NCBI GenBank assembly: GCA_964636705.1
Contig: CAZWUJ010000004.1
Coordinates: forward strand, 1 to 64,000
Direction: 5' to 3'
Length of the DNA: 64,000 nt
DNA from: VXRJ01 sp964636705
GTDB taxonomy: Bacteria; Acidobacteriota; Vicinamibacteria; Vicinamibacterales; UBA8438
Part shown: positions 44,326 through 52,756 of the stretch, piece after piece
How positions within the stretch are numbered: position 1 is the first letter of the stretch
Layout: each line of letters starts with the position of its first letter
Made by a program: the position numbers and the translations under genes
The notes under the pieces: generated by a model
What the model was told of the DNA's origin: nothing
The model's input: the letters and a program-made list of their open reading frames with translations, nothing else
Database searches by the model: none

Positions 44326-44331
44326 CACACG

Positions 44332-44748
44332 ATGCCGGACGTGACCTGGCTCCCTCATCTGAACGCGGCGCTCAATGCGACGTCCGGCATCCTGCTGTCG
44401 GCCGGATACCTCTCGATTCGCGCCGGCCGCATTGACCGCCACCGCGCCTGCATGCTGGGCGCGGTCGCCGTCTCCGTGATCTTCCTGATCTCGTACGTCA
44501 TCTATCACCTGGAAGTGGGGTCCGTGCCGTTCACGCGCGAGGGTTCGATCCGCGTCGTTTACTTCACGGTGCTTGTCACGCATGCGGTGCTGGCGGCTGT
44601 CATCGTGCCGCTGGCCGCCATCACGGTGACGCGTGCCTTGCGCGAACGCTTCGACCGGCACGTGGCAATCGCGCGCTGGACGCTGCCGCTATGGATCTAC
44701 GTCTCGATCAGTGGGGTCGTCGTGTACTGGATGCTCTACCAGATGTGA
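44332..44748 (+). CDS. DUF420 membrane protein (CtaM/YozB-like)
   Basis: The 138-residue protein has four membrane helices and the DUF420 features LPHLNAALNATSGILLSAGYLSIR, RHRACMLGAV, FLISYVIYHLEVGSVPF, VLVTHAVLAAVIVPLAAITVTRAL and RHVAIARWTLPLWIYVSISGVVVYWMLYQ. In Firmicutes, DUF420 proteins are needed to assemble aa3-type oxidase. The same role is likely here because it lies 6 bp after ctaB. Confidence 0.88.
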   Translation: MPDVTWLPHLNAALNATSGILLSAGYLSIRAGRIDRHRACMLGAVAVSVIFLISYVIYHLEVGSVPFTREGSIRVVYFTVLVTHAVLAAVIVPLAAITVTRALRERFDRHVAIARWTLPLWIYVSISGVVVYWMLYQM

Positions 44749-44772
44749 TCCGGCGCGAGCGAAGTTGCGCGT

Positions 44773-45990
44773 CTACCTCGCCAGGGTGACCGCGGCGGCG
44801 GCCAGCGTCGCCACCCGTCCCCGCAGCGCGACCACGTTTCCTTCCCCGTCCGGGTGGACCCGACTCGAGAGAAAGATGACTACCGTCTCGGTGTCCGGAT
44901 CGATCCATATGGACGTGCCGGTGAATCCGGTGTGCCCGTAGGAACGCTCCGGCGGGAAAAGGTCGCCGCGAGCGGACGAGAAGGGTGAATCGATGTCCCA
45001 TCCGAGGCCGCGGCGGACGGGCAGTGCCGGGGGAGTCGACGATCTCGTCATCCGCTCGATGGTGAGCGGTGACAGCACCGCGCGGTCACCGTCCGGCGCC
45101 AGTCCGCGTGAGAGCAGCATGCCGCCGAAGCGGGCGAGATCGTCCGCTGTGGAAAAGAGTCCTGCATGGCCCGCGACGCCGCCCATCCGGCGGGCCGTCG
45201 GATCGTGCACCGTGCCACGGAGCATGACCGCACCAGGCGCTCCGCACGGCCACCCAAGCGGCGTGCATGCCTCGGTTGGCGCGATCCGCGCTGCAGTCTC
45301 CGACGGCGGGCGGAAGGTGGTCTCGTGCATTCCCATCGGTTCGAACAGGCGCTCGCGGGCGAATACGTCGAGCGGTCGGCCGCTCAGCCGCTCCACGATG
45401 GCCCCCAGGAGGATGAAGTTCAGATCGCTGTAGATGAAGCTCTCTCCGGGGGGCGCTTCGAGGCGCTCGTCGAGGATCCGCCGCATTGCTTCGTCCTGTC
45501 CCTCGAACTCCTCTTCGAGCGGGAGGTCGGGCCTCAGTCCGGAGACATGGGTCAGCAACTGCTCGACGGTAATGGCCTCCTTTCCGTGGCTTTCGAAGCC
45601 CGGCAGATGGAATGCCACGCGGTCGCGCAGGCGTAGCGCACCATCTTCGACAAGCGCCATGACGCTCGGGGTGGTCGCCACCACCTTGGTGAGCGATGCG
45701 AGGTCGAACAGCGTATCGGCGGTCATCGGTTCGCGCGCCGGGCGGACCGACCGCTGGCCGAACGCTTCGCGGTAGATGGTCCGGCCGCGGTGATTCACGA
45801 GGACGACGGCGCCGGGAAGGTCGCCTGCCTGAATGGCCTGTTGCACGATCTCGCCGATACGCTCCAGTCGAGCGGTGCCTGCCGGCGGCGTGCGCGGCGG
45901 CTGGGCTGCCGCCGCCGCCGAGAACAGGACGGAGGCGAGGAGTGCCGCCGCCGTTGCGGCGACCGCAAGCCTTTCGCGATTCGAAGGCAA
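44773..45990 (-). CDS. Exported serine hydrolase (class C beta-lactamase/EstB fold)
   Basis: The 405-residue protein has a signal peptide (LAVAATAAALLASVLFSAAAAAQ). The SxxK nucleophile motif lies in FDLASLTKVVATTPSVMALV (near residue 100). A YxN-like motif appears as FIYSDLNFILLGAIVE, and a third KTG-like box as YGHTGFTGTSIWID. This matches the AmpC/EstB family of penicillin-binding-like esterases and D-aminopeptidases. It is more likely a peptidoglycan-fragment or ester hydrolase than a resistance enzyme. It starts at a TTG, about 70 bp from the divergent TPR gene. Confidence 0.85.
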   Translation of the reverse strand: MPSNRERLAVAATAAALLASVLFSAAAAAQPPRTPPAGTARLERIGEIVQQAIQAGDLPGAVVLVNHRGRTIYREAFGQRSVRPAREPMTADTLFDLASLTKVVATTPSVMALVEDGALRLRDRVAFHLPGFESHGKEAITVEQLLTHVSGLRPDLPLEEEFEGQDEAMRRILDERLEAPPGESFIYSDLNFILLGAIVERLSGRPLDVFARERLFEPMGMHETTFRPPSETAARIAPTEACTPLGWPCGAPGAVMLRGTVHDPTARRMGGVAGHAGLFSTADDLARFGGMLLSRGLAPDGDRAVLSPLTIERMTRSSTPPALPVRRGLGWDIDSPFSSARGDLFPPERSYGHTGFTGTSIWIDPDTETVVIFLSSRVHPDGEGNVVALRGRVATLAAAAVTLAR

Positions 45991-46062
45991 TGCTACGGTT
46001 CCGTATCGTCGGTTGCGAGTGTATACTGCCTGATCCAGGGGTTTCAGTCGATTGACAAGCGC

Positions 46063-46716
46063 ATGCCAAGAGTAATCGCTTTCGCTCCGGCGTTGTTGGT
46101 CGTTGCCTCATTCCTGCTGGTGCACGCCCCTTCCGCGGACGCGCAGCCCGGCTTCATCACGGGCACCGTGCGGGATATCGGCGGGGAACCGATTCCCGGC
46201 GCGGAGGTGGTGGGCGAGAACCCGCGCACGCAGCGGCGCATCGAGGGCAGCACGAACGACGCGGGCCGCTTCTCGTTCGTCGGACTGGAGTCCGGCCGCT
46301 GGTTGTTCATGGTCCGCCGGCGCGGATACGAACCGGTTCAGGGGCTTGCCAACGTGAATGCCAGCGGCAACGTCCGAGTCGGTTTCGTCATGGAGGTGGA
46401 TCCGTTCCACCCGCCCGCGCCTACCACCGGCGTGCTGGCCAACCTGCGCGGGGATGAACTTGAGTTGGCGCTCGATACTGCCGATGCCCACTTTGCGAGC
46501 GGCGACTACGATGCCGCAATCGAGGGGTACGAAAGTGTTCTTTCGATCGTGCCAAGTCTGACCGCCCTGCACCTGCAGATCGGCTACGCCTACGAGGCAA
46601 AGCAGGATTCCGACCGTGCGCTCGCCGCGTACCGCGCCATCCCGGCTGACGATCCGGTGAACTCACAGGCGCAGGAGGCGATCGACGCGCTGCTTTCGGG
46701 TGGAAGCGACCGCTGA
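46063..46716 (+). CDS. Exported carboxypeptidase-regulatory-domain TPR protein, short
   Basis: The 217-residue protein has a signal peptide (FAPALLVVASFLLVHAPSADAQ), then a regulatory-like beta-sandwich (GFITGTVRDIGGEPIPGAEVVGE, GRFSFVGLESGRWLFMVRRRGYE), and a pair of TPR units near the C-terminus (FASGDYDAAIEGYESVLSIVP, ALHLQIGYAYEAKQDSDRALAAYRAI). It is a shorter relative of the 39035-40024 gene. A TATACT -10-like box lies at 46022-46027 without a convincing -35. Function is unknown. Confidence 0.8.
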   Translation: MPRVIAFAPALLVVASFLLVHAPSADAQPGFITGTVRDIGGEPIPGAEVVGENPRTQRRIEGSTNDAGRFSFVGLESGRWLFMVRRRGYEPVQGLANVNASGNVRVGFVMEVDPFHPPAPTTGVLANLRGDELELALDTADAHFASGDYDAAIEGYESVLSIVPSLTALHLQIGYAYEAKQDSDRALAAYRAIPADDPVNSQAQEAIDALLSGGSDR

Positions 46717-46778
46717 CCATCGTCGGCCTCGAGTTCCGATCGCGGTCAATCCCGGCCGCGCCACTCCGCTCGCGCGCG

Positions 46779-46808
46779 TTGACCGTCAAACGTAGCGGTT
46801 GCTAGAAT
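46779..46808 (+). promoter_or_regulatory. Sigma70-type promoter of tRNA-Glu
   Basis: TTGACC at 46779-46784 (-35) and TAGAAT at 46803-46808 (-10) are separated by 18 bp. They lie 22 bp upstream of the tRNA 5' end, so the primary transcript would have a short leader. Confidence 0.75.
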
Positions 46809-46830
46809 CGAAACCTGTCCGTCGGCCTGG

Positions 46831-46905
46831 GGCGGTATCGTCTAGGGGTTAGGATACGTGGTTCTCAGCCACGGGACCGGGGTTCGAATCCCCGTACCGC
46901 TACCA
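46831..46905 (+). tRNA. tRNA-Glu (anticodon CTC)
   Basis: The 75-nt gene folds with a 7-bp acceptor stem (GGCGGTA with TACCGCT, first pair G-T), D-arm TCTAGGGGTTAGGA, anticodon stem CGTGG/CCACG with loop TTCTCAG (anticodon CTC, reading GAG), and T-arm CGGGG-TTCGAAT-CCCCG. The 3' CCA is encoded. No terminator hairpin is evident downstream. Confidence 0.95.
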
Positions 46906-46948
46906 TTCAGGCTCGGCCTGCCTCCCGCTGCTTGGCCGTCTTGGAGTG

Positions 46949-48259
46949 TCAGCGGAGTCCTCGGTACGTGTACTCGCGGTACCAGTCCGCCCAGCGCGCG
47001 CATCCCCGGTCGCCCGCCTCGTTGCAGATTTGCCGAGCGCGGACGTAGTGACCCCGCGCCGTCTGGTGATCGCCTGCGAGGTCATTGAGCTTGCCCAGTT
47101 CCAGGTGGGCACGGCCGCGTACCCAGGTGGCGGCGCCGTTGCGCGCAGCGAGGGCGAGATCCGGCCGCGCCCTGTCCACTTCGTCCAACCCGATGAGCGC
47201 GGTTCCGCGCTTCAGCCGCCAGATGGCTTCCTCGCCCATCATCCGGGGTCTCGGGTCGCTCTCGAGACGCCGGAAGCCGTGGGCCAGGATCAGCTCGGCG
47301 AGTGCCGGCCGCCCGTCGCGGAGCCAGGTGGATGCGGTTTCGATCCACAGCAGCCGGTTGCGGGGAAAGTTGCGCCGCAGATTGGTCAGGACCGCGTGCG
47401 CGCGGCGAAATTCTCGCTCACGGTTGTAGATCATCGCGAGCGCGAACTGCGCCTCGCCTCGCACCCGCGTGGACCGCCTGGCTGCGTCCGCCAGCAGACG
47501 GATCGCCTCTGGTTTGCCGCCGTCGAATCCGACAAGGTACGCCATCCATCGCACTGGGCGTGGAATGACCGAGATGATGTACCGGTAGAGGCCGACGAGC
47601 ATCTTGGCGTCGTGGTACGCGGGATCCAGCTCCAGCACCCGCTCGTGCGCAAGGTAGGCGCGGCGGGCTGATCGAAGCGCCCGGAAGGGCTGCCGCAGGA
47701 TCGTGGCGTGATACGACGCGTCCAGCGCGACGGCGACACCCAGTTCGTAGTGGCCGTCCGGATCGAGCGCATCCCTCTCGACCAGCCCCTCCGCCAGCCG
47801 AATGGCATGGGCAACGTGCTGCTCGAAGGTCCGTGCGAGTTCTTCTCGCGGTGCGTCGAACTCGCCGGACGGACCGGACATCGAGCCCGCGAGGTAGCTG
47901 TCGAGCAACGAGGCGCCGCGTTCGAACAGGATCTGGAGCCACGCCGCCCCCGCCACGGCGCGATACCCAGCAGGGTAGTTCGGGCGCGCGGCGACGGCCC
48001 GCTGAAACGTGGCATTTGCCGCGGCGAAGTCCAGGTTGTAGACCAACTCGAAGCCGGTCGCCAGCGTCGAATCGAACCCGTCCACACCGAGTTCCGCGCG
48101 CGGGCTGACTCCGACGCGCGGACCGACTTCGGGCAGGGAGGGTCCGGCCGGCCGTGCCGCCCCGCCCTGCGGGCCCGTTTGGGCCGGTGCGGACAGGGCT
48201 GCGAGCGTGATGGCCGCCGCGACGAGCCCACCGATCAATCGGGAACCACAGCGCCACAT
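46949..48259 (-). CDS. Exported TPR-type protein of unknown function
   Basis: The 436-residue protein has a signal peptide (LIGGLVAAAITLAALSAPAQ). It is largely helical with TPR-like units throughout (FELVYNLDFAAANATFQRAVAARPNYPAGY; HYELGVAVALDASYHATILRQP; EAQFALAMIYNREREFRRAHAVLTNLRRNFP; RAHLELGKLNDLAGDHQTARGHYVRAR), a periplasmic scaffold style. No enzyme motif is visible. The ATG at 48259 was chosen for its signal peptide. It is divergent from the iron transporter gene with a 116-bp gap that contains a metalloregulator-type palindrome. Confidence 0.75.
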   Translation of the reverse strand: MWRCGSRLIGGLVAAAITLAALSAPAQTGPQGGAARPAGPSLPEVGPRVGVSPRAELGVDGFDSTLATGFELVYNLDFAAANATFQRAVAARPNYPAGYRAVAGAAWLQILFERGASLLDSYLAGSMSGPSGEFDAPREELARTFEQHVAHAIRLAEGLVERDALDPDGHYELGVAVALDASYHATILRQPFRALRSARRAYLAHERVLELDPAYHDAKMLVGLYRYIISVIPRPVRWMAYLVGFDGGKPEAIRLLADAARRSTRVRGEAQFALAMIYNREREFRRAHAVLTNLRRNFPRNRLLWIETASTWLRDGRPALAELILAHGFRRLESDPRPRMMGEEAIWRLKRGTALIGLDEVDRARPDLALAARNGAATWVRGRAHLELGKLNDLAGDHQTARGHYVRARQICNEAGDRGCARWADWYREYTYRGLR

Positions 48260-48318
48260 GGACTGCTCATGATATTGCGACGCTTTCCTTTCCTGCACGC
48301 TCGCGTGGGGCAACAATC

Positions 48319-48333
48319 TGAGATAGAATCTCA
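48319..48333. promoter_or_regulatory. Fur-like palindrome upstream of feoAB
   Basis: TGAGATAGAATCTCA forms a 6-3-6 perfect dyad and a 7-1-7 near-palindrome, the layout of Fur/DtxR-type iron operators. A further ACTGAGATC lies 6 bp downstream, so two regulator dimers could bind. It is 43 bp before the GTG start of feoAB. The regulator itself is not in the window. Confidence 0.5.
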
Positions 48334-48375
48334 TTGCTACTGAGATCCAGTCTGATCCAGAAGGCTTCCGTTCAC

Positions 48376-50901
48376 GTGCATCAGGGACTTCGTACGCTCG
48401 ATCAGTTGCCGATCGGCGAGTCGGCCATCGTCGAACGTGTCGGTTGCGAGCAGCGGGTCGGGTACCGTCTCATGGAGATGGGGTTGCTGCCCGGGACGCG
48501 GATCGAAATGGTCCGCCGCGCACCCCTTGGCGACCCGCTCGAGATCCGGCTGCGCGGCTACCTGTTGAGCCTCCGGTCGGGCGACGCCGCCGGCGTACTG
48601 CTGTCGCCGGACGGTCAGTCGGAGCTCGACGAAGTTGCCGCCCGTCCCCCCTCGAATGGCGATGCCATCCGGTTCGCGGCGCACCCGCCGCGGGCTGCCA
48701 CGCCGCATGCGCGTGTGCCGCAGGTCATGGTCGCCGGCAACGCCAACTCCGGCAAGACCACCATCTTCAATCAGCTGACCGGCGCCCGGGCCAAGGTGGG
48801 CAACTACCCCGGCGTGACGGTGACGCGAGCGTCACGCGAGGTCGACCTGCGGGACGGCACGCGCGTCGAGCTGGTCGACCTTCCGGGCACCTACAGTCTG
48901 AGCACGTATTCGCCCGACGAGCAGGTAGCCGTGGACGCCGTGCTCGGTCGCCGCGGCAACAAGCCGGATGCAGTGGTTGTAGTCGTCGACGCCGTCGCTC
49001 TGGAGCGTGGTCTCTACCTCGTCATGCAGATCATCGAGACCGGCGTGCCGGTCGTCGTGGCCCTCAACATGGTCGACGAGGCGGTGGCGGCCGGCCTGGA
49101 GGTGGACGCGCCGAAACTGAGTGAATGGCTCGGCGCCCCTGTCGTTCCGATGGTTGCCACCACCAGACAAGGCATCGACGCCCTGCGCGCCGAGATTGCC
49201 GGCGCGGTCGGTCTGGCCGAGCGCGAAGAGGTGGCCTGGTCCGACTTCCCGCCCGCGGTGGAGAGCGCCGTCACCGAGGTGGAACGGTCGCTGGACGGAT
49301 CGGCGTTCGTCCGGACGCCCGCCGCGCGCCGCTCCTGGGCGGTGTGGTCGCTGTTGTCACATTCGACGGACGAGGACGACGTGGAAGGGCTGCCGAACCG
49401 CGTACGCCAGACCGTGGATGCGGTACGCCAGCGAGCCGCCGATGCGTGCCTGGACCTTGGCCACGGGCTGATTGCCCCGCGCTATCACTGGGTCGAGGAT
49501 GTCATCGCCGATGTGCGCCGCGTTACGCCGACGAAGGCGCCAGGGTTGGTCTGGACCGAGCGGATCGACGCCGTTCTGACTCACCGGTTGTGGGGCCTGG
49601 GAGCATTCGCCATCGTGATGGGGTTGCTCTTCGAAGCGCTCTTCGCCTGGTCTGAACCGTTCATTGCCGCCATCGAGACGGCGACCGTCTGGCTGCAGAA
49701 CGGCATAACCGGCTTCTTGCCGCCCGGCGCCCTGCAGGACCTGATGGTGAATGGCGTGATCGCCGGCGTCGGCAACGTCGTGGTGTTTGTCCCGCAGATC
49801 GCCATGATCGGACTGTTCATCGCCGTGCTCGAGGATGCGGGGTACCTCGCACGCGTTGCCTTCCTGATCGACCGGCTGATGGGTCGGGTCGGCCTGCATG
49901 GCAAGGCTTTCGTCCCGATGCTTTCTGGATTCGCCTGCGCCATCCCGGCGGTAATGGCGACGCGGACCATCGAGAGCCGGCGCGACCGGCTGATCACCAT
50001 GCTGACTCTGCCGATGATCTCCTGCAGCGCTCGCCTGCCGGTCTTCGCGCTGGTGACGGCGGTGGTCTTTTCCGGCAGCGCGCGCGTGTTCGGTGTGTTC
50101 AGTGCCGGCGCGGTCGTGTTGTTCTCGATGTATGCGCTTTCGGTGGCGGCTACGCTCGGGGCCGCAGCCGTACTGCGCCGGACGGTGCTGCACGGGCCGC
50201 GATTGCCGCTCGTGCTGGAGCTGCCTCCCTATCGGATGCCGGTGTTGGGCAACGTCGTTCTCGCGACCTGGCGCGGACTCCGGAAGTTCCTCATCGACGC
50301 CGGAACGATCATCCTGACGATCACGATCATCCTGTGGGCGCTCCTGTCGTACCCCCGCAGCCCGGAGATCGCACAGCGCTACGACGCGGAGCGCGCCGCC
50401 GTGGTGGCGTCCGTAGCAGATCCGGATGCTCGGGCCGGGCAGGTGGCGGCGCTCGATGACCTGGAGGCCGGCGAACAACTCCGCTACAGCGTGGCGGGGC
50501 GTGTGGGTCGGTTGATGGAGCCGGCCATCGAGCCGCTTGGTTTCGATTGGCGGATAGGCGTCGGCATCCTGGGGGCATTCGCCGCGCGCGAGGTGTTCGT
50601 CTCCACGCTCGGGATCGTCTTCGGCATTGGCGAGGCAGACGAGGAGAGCGTGTCGCTCCGCACTTCGTTGCAGGAGGCACGGCATCCGGACGGAAGCGCG
50701 CTGATGACGCCGCTCGCCGGAGTCTCGCTGATGGTCTTCTTCGTCCTGGCGTGCCAGTGCATGAGCACGATCGGCGTCGTCCGGCGCGAATCGGGCTCCT
50801 GGGGCTGGCCGATCTTCATGTTCGCCTACATGTCGGTGCTTGCCTACGTAGCGTCGTTCGTCGTTTACCAGGTGGGTTCTCTGCTCGGATGGGGAGTCTG
50901 A
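48376..50901 (+). CDS. feoAB: Fused FeoA-FeoB ferrous iron transporter
   Basis: The 841-residue protein joins a FeoA SH3-like domain (residues 1-~75: LDQLPIGESAIVERVGCEQRV, GLLPGTRIEMVRRAPLGDPLEIRLRGY) to FeoB through a short linker. The G-domain has G1 GNANSGKTTIFN (~121), G3 DLPGTYSL (~169) and G4 NMVDEA (~231). The C-terminal part is the membrane permease with Gate repeats (MLSGFACAIPAVMATRTI; CQCMSTIGVVRRESGSW). It imports Fe2+. The GTG at 48376 gives the typical FeoA N-terminus. A small Cys-rich membrane protein follows 4 bp later. Confidence 0.93.
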   Translation: MHQGLRTLDQLPIGESAIVERVGCEQRVGYRLMEMGLLPGTRIEMVRRAPLGDPLEIRLRGYLLSLRSGDAAGVLLSPDGQSELDEVAARPPSNGDAIRFAAHPPRAATPHARVPQVMVAGNANSGKTTIFNQLTGARAKVGNYPGVTVTRASREVDLRDGTRVELVDLPGTYSLSTYSPDEQVAVDAVLGRRGNKPDAVVVVVDAVALERGLYLVMQIIETGVPVVVALNMVDEAVAAGLEVDAPKLSEWLGAPVVPMVATTRQGIDALRAEIAGAVGLAEREEVAWSDFPPAVESAVTEVERSLDGSAFVRTPAARRSWAVWSLLSHSTDEDDVEGLPNRVRQTVDAVRQRAADACLDLGHGLIAPRYHWVEDVIADVRRVTPTKAPGLVWTERIDAVLTHRLWGLGAFAIVMGLLFEALFAWSEPFIAAIETATVWLQNGITGFLPPGALQDLMVNGVIAGVGNVVVFVPQIAMIGLFIAVLEDAGYLARVAFLIDRLMGRVGLHGKAFVPMLSGFACAIPAVMATRTIESRRDRLITMLTLPMISCSARLPVFALVTAVVFSGSARVFGVFSAGAVVLFSMYALSVAATLGAAAVLRRTVLHGPRLPLVLELPPYRMPVLGNVVLATWRGLRKFLIDAGTIILTITIILWALLSYPRSPEIAQRYDAERAAVVASVADPDARAGQVAALDDLEAGEQLRYSVAGRVGRLMEPAIEPLGFDWRIGVGILGAFAAREVFVSTLGIVFGIGEADEESVSLRTSLQEARHPDGSALMTPLAGVSLMVFFVLACQCMSTIGVVRRESGSWGWPIFMFAYMSVLAYVASFVVYQVGSLLGWGV

Positions 50902-50905
50902 CGGG

Positions 50906-51169
50906 ATGTCGCTGATGGAATGGTTGACTGGCGGACCGGCGGGCTGGCAGGAGTGGGCGGCAGCGTTGATAGTTGCCGTTGCGGTCGTGTCGCTCTACCG
51001 TCACTTTCGCGGAATGTTCGGCGCCATGAAGCCCGGTGGAGGCGTTGCCTGCCGCGGCTGCGCCGGTGAATGCGAGGATTCGGCGCCGGTGAACGAGAGC
51101 GTGTCGAAGGCCTCCGACGCGGCTGGCGCTACATCGGTGTCGACGACGCCGGTCGGGATGCCGCGCTGA
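50906..51169 (+). CDS. Small FeoB-associated Cys-rich membrane protein
   Basis: The 87-residue protein has one membrane helix (WAAALIVAVAVVSLYRHFRGM) followed by a glycine-rich turn and the Cys cluster ACRGCAGEC, the layout of FeoB-associated Cys-rich proteins. It starts 4 bp after feoAB and probably belongs to the Fe2+ uptake system. The exact role of such proteins is unknown. Its 3' end overlaps the convergent HD-domain gene by 41 bp. Confidence 0.75.
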   Translation: MSLMEWLTGGPAGWQEWAAALIVAVAVVSLYRHFRGMFGAMKPGGGVACRGCAGECEDSAPVNESVSKASDAAGATSVSTTPVGMPR

Positions 51170-51710
51170 CGAACGCATCGAGCCGGCGCTGGTGCTCTTC
51201 CAGGATCGGGTGCGACCAGCGTCCGGCAATCGATGCGTAGATGGTCCGCTGGTACCACAGCATGCCTTTGAGACTGGCATTGAAGGCGTCGATGAACGCG
51301 GGACCCCGGACTTCGAGATCGGCAAGCATCCGCGTCAGGTTGTGGATCTTGTCGGCGGACGCGACGGCGAGCGATCCGAGCCGGGGCGTGGTCCGGATCT
51401 GCTCGATGTAGGTTTCCTTTCGTTTCTGCCAGGGTGTCGGCTTCGGCGGCTCCGAGACATCGCGGACCATCTGGAGCACGAGGTCCCCGAAACGCGATCG
51501 GATGACCTCCGGATCGAGTTCCGTGTCTTCCAGCGTGTCATGCAGCAGCGCGGCGACGACGGTGTCCTCGTCGAAGCCGTAGCTGGCGGTGATCAGCCCG
51601 ACCGAGAGTACGTGCGCTGCCTCGAAACCGCGCTTCGCCTTCCGTCGGCCCAGTCCGTGGGCCTCGATGACGGTTTCGATCGCCAGCTCGATGCGGGGAG
51701 ACCAGTTCAC
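51129..51710 (-). CDS. HD-domain (p)ppGpp hydrolase-like protein
   Basis: The 193-residue protein has the HD-hydrolase arrangement of Mesh1/SpoT-like small alarmone hydrolases: EAAHVLSVGLI, TVVAALLHDTLEDTE (HD near residues 57-58), FGDLVLQMVRDVSE, and LAVASADKIHNLTRMLADL. No synthetase domain is present. It may hydrolyse (p)ppGpp or a related nucleotide; the substrate is inferred from the fold. The GTG start overlaps the VWA gene stop as GTGA. Confidence 0.8.
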   Translation of the reverse strand: MNWSPRIELAIETVIEAHGLGRRKAKRGFEAAHVLSVGLITASYGFDEDTVVAALLHDTLEDTELDPEVIRSRFGDLVLQMVRDVSEPPKPTPWQKRKETYIEQIRTTPRLGSLAVASADKIHNLTRMLADLEVRGPAFIDAFNASLKGMLWYQRTIYASIAGRWSHPILEEHQRRLDAFVSAASRPASSTPM

Positions 51711-52621
51711 TGGGCGGCCGGGCCGCTGCTGGGAGCGAGGTAGCTGCGACGCGCGCGCGCGGTAAGGCCGCGTTGCGCGAGGCGGACTTCGATTTCGTGG
51801 AGTTGCCCGTCGGTCCGCGGCGTGAATCCCAGGACGTACTGGCTGTGCAGTTCCCGGGCGACGCGCGTGAAGGTCGGCCCGAGGTCGGCGGCCTCGGTGA
51901 GCTCGAAGTAGCCGCCGCCCGTCTCCTCCGCGAACCGGCGCAGGTTGCGGTCGGGCCGCGTCGTGACGTAGCGGATGCCGTTGAAGTAGTTGCTCTCGAA
52001 GCCGATCGAATAGATCATGACCTCGTCGGCCACCGCTCGCTCCAGCACATCCCCGGCGCCGACGTCGCTGTCAGTGTCGTCGCCGTCCGTGAAGAGGAGG
52101 ATGACGCGCCGGCCGTCCACGCCCGTCAGGGCGTCCAGCGAGGCATAGGCGGCGTCGTACACCCTCGTGGCGTTGCCGAAGCCCAGGCCCGGCAGCACGG
52201 CAATCAGTGCGTCGCGGTCGCCGATGAACTGCGGCGGCGTGATCTCCAGCTTGTCGTTGAATGCGCCGATCCGCGCGCGGTCGGCCGGCAGCAGGCGCAA
52301 CAGGAACTGCTCGGCGCCGGCCATCAACCGGTTGCGGTTCAGGTCCATGCTGGCGCTCGTGTCGAGCATGACCACGACCGTGATGGGCCGGACGCTGTTC
52401 TCGAACAGCACGATCTCGGTCGGTTCCTCGTCGTCCAGAATGGTGAAGTCATCGCGAGTCAGATTCGGTACCAGGCGTCCTTCGCGGTCGGTCACCGTGA
52501 CGTAGAGGTCGACCAGACGGGTGCCGCTCCGGAACATCGGCTGCTGCTGCGCGGCCGTGGCGGCGACACCGGCCAGCACGAGGAGGGCGATCCACGGCCC
52601 GAGGCGGTGACGGCCGTTCAT
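51707..52621 (-). CDS. Exported von Willebrand A domain protein
   Basis: The 304-residue protein has a signal peptide (WIALLVLAGVAATAAQ). A short beta-sandwich (VDLYVTVTDREGRLVPNLTRDDFTILDD) is followed by a VWA domain with the MIDAS motif VVMLDTSASM (residues ~88-97), a Thr/Asp in FGNATRV and FTDGDDTDS. This is the VWFA-related acidobacterial protein type. It should bind a partner through a metal at the cell surface. It overlaps the HD-domain gene by 4 bp. The 135 bp upstream of its start, to 52756, contain no recognised gene. Confidence 0.85.
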   Translation of the reverse strand: MNGRHRLGPWIALLVLAGVAATAAQQQPMFRSGTRLVDLYVTVTDREGRLVPNLTRDDFTILDDEEPTEIVLFENSVRPITVVVMLDTSASMDLNRNRLMAGAEQFLLRLLPADRARIGAFNDKLEITPPQFIGDRDALIAVLPGLGFGNATRVYDAAYASLDALTGVDGRRVILLFTDGDDTDSDVGAGDVLERAVADEVMIYSIGFESNYFNGIRYVTTRPDRNLRRFAEETGGGYFELTEAADLGPTFTRVARELHSQYVLGFTPRTDGQLHEIEVRLAQRGLTARARRSYLAPSSGPAAQ

Positions 52622-52756
52622 GAAGAAAGCTTATCGCCGTAACCCCCGCAGGGCAACGGCGCCGGCCCGGCCGATTGTCAACTTGGGCCGGTCGGTAGTA
52701 CGGTTAACGATTACGTGAAGCGGCTTGGTGGAGTGCCGGGCTCCGGGAGAATGAAG

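Noticed and set aside
44773..45990. AmpC-type antibiotic resistance gene
   Set aside because: The SxxK/YSD/HTG pattern fits the broad EstB/PBP-like family; nothing specific to class C lactamases beyond the shared fold was seen.
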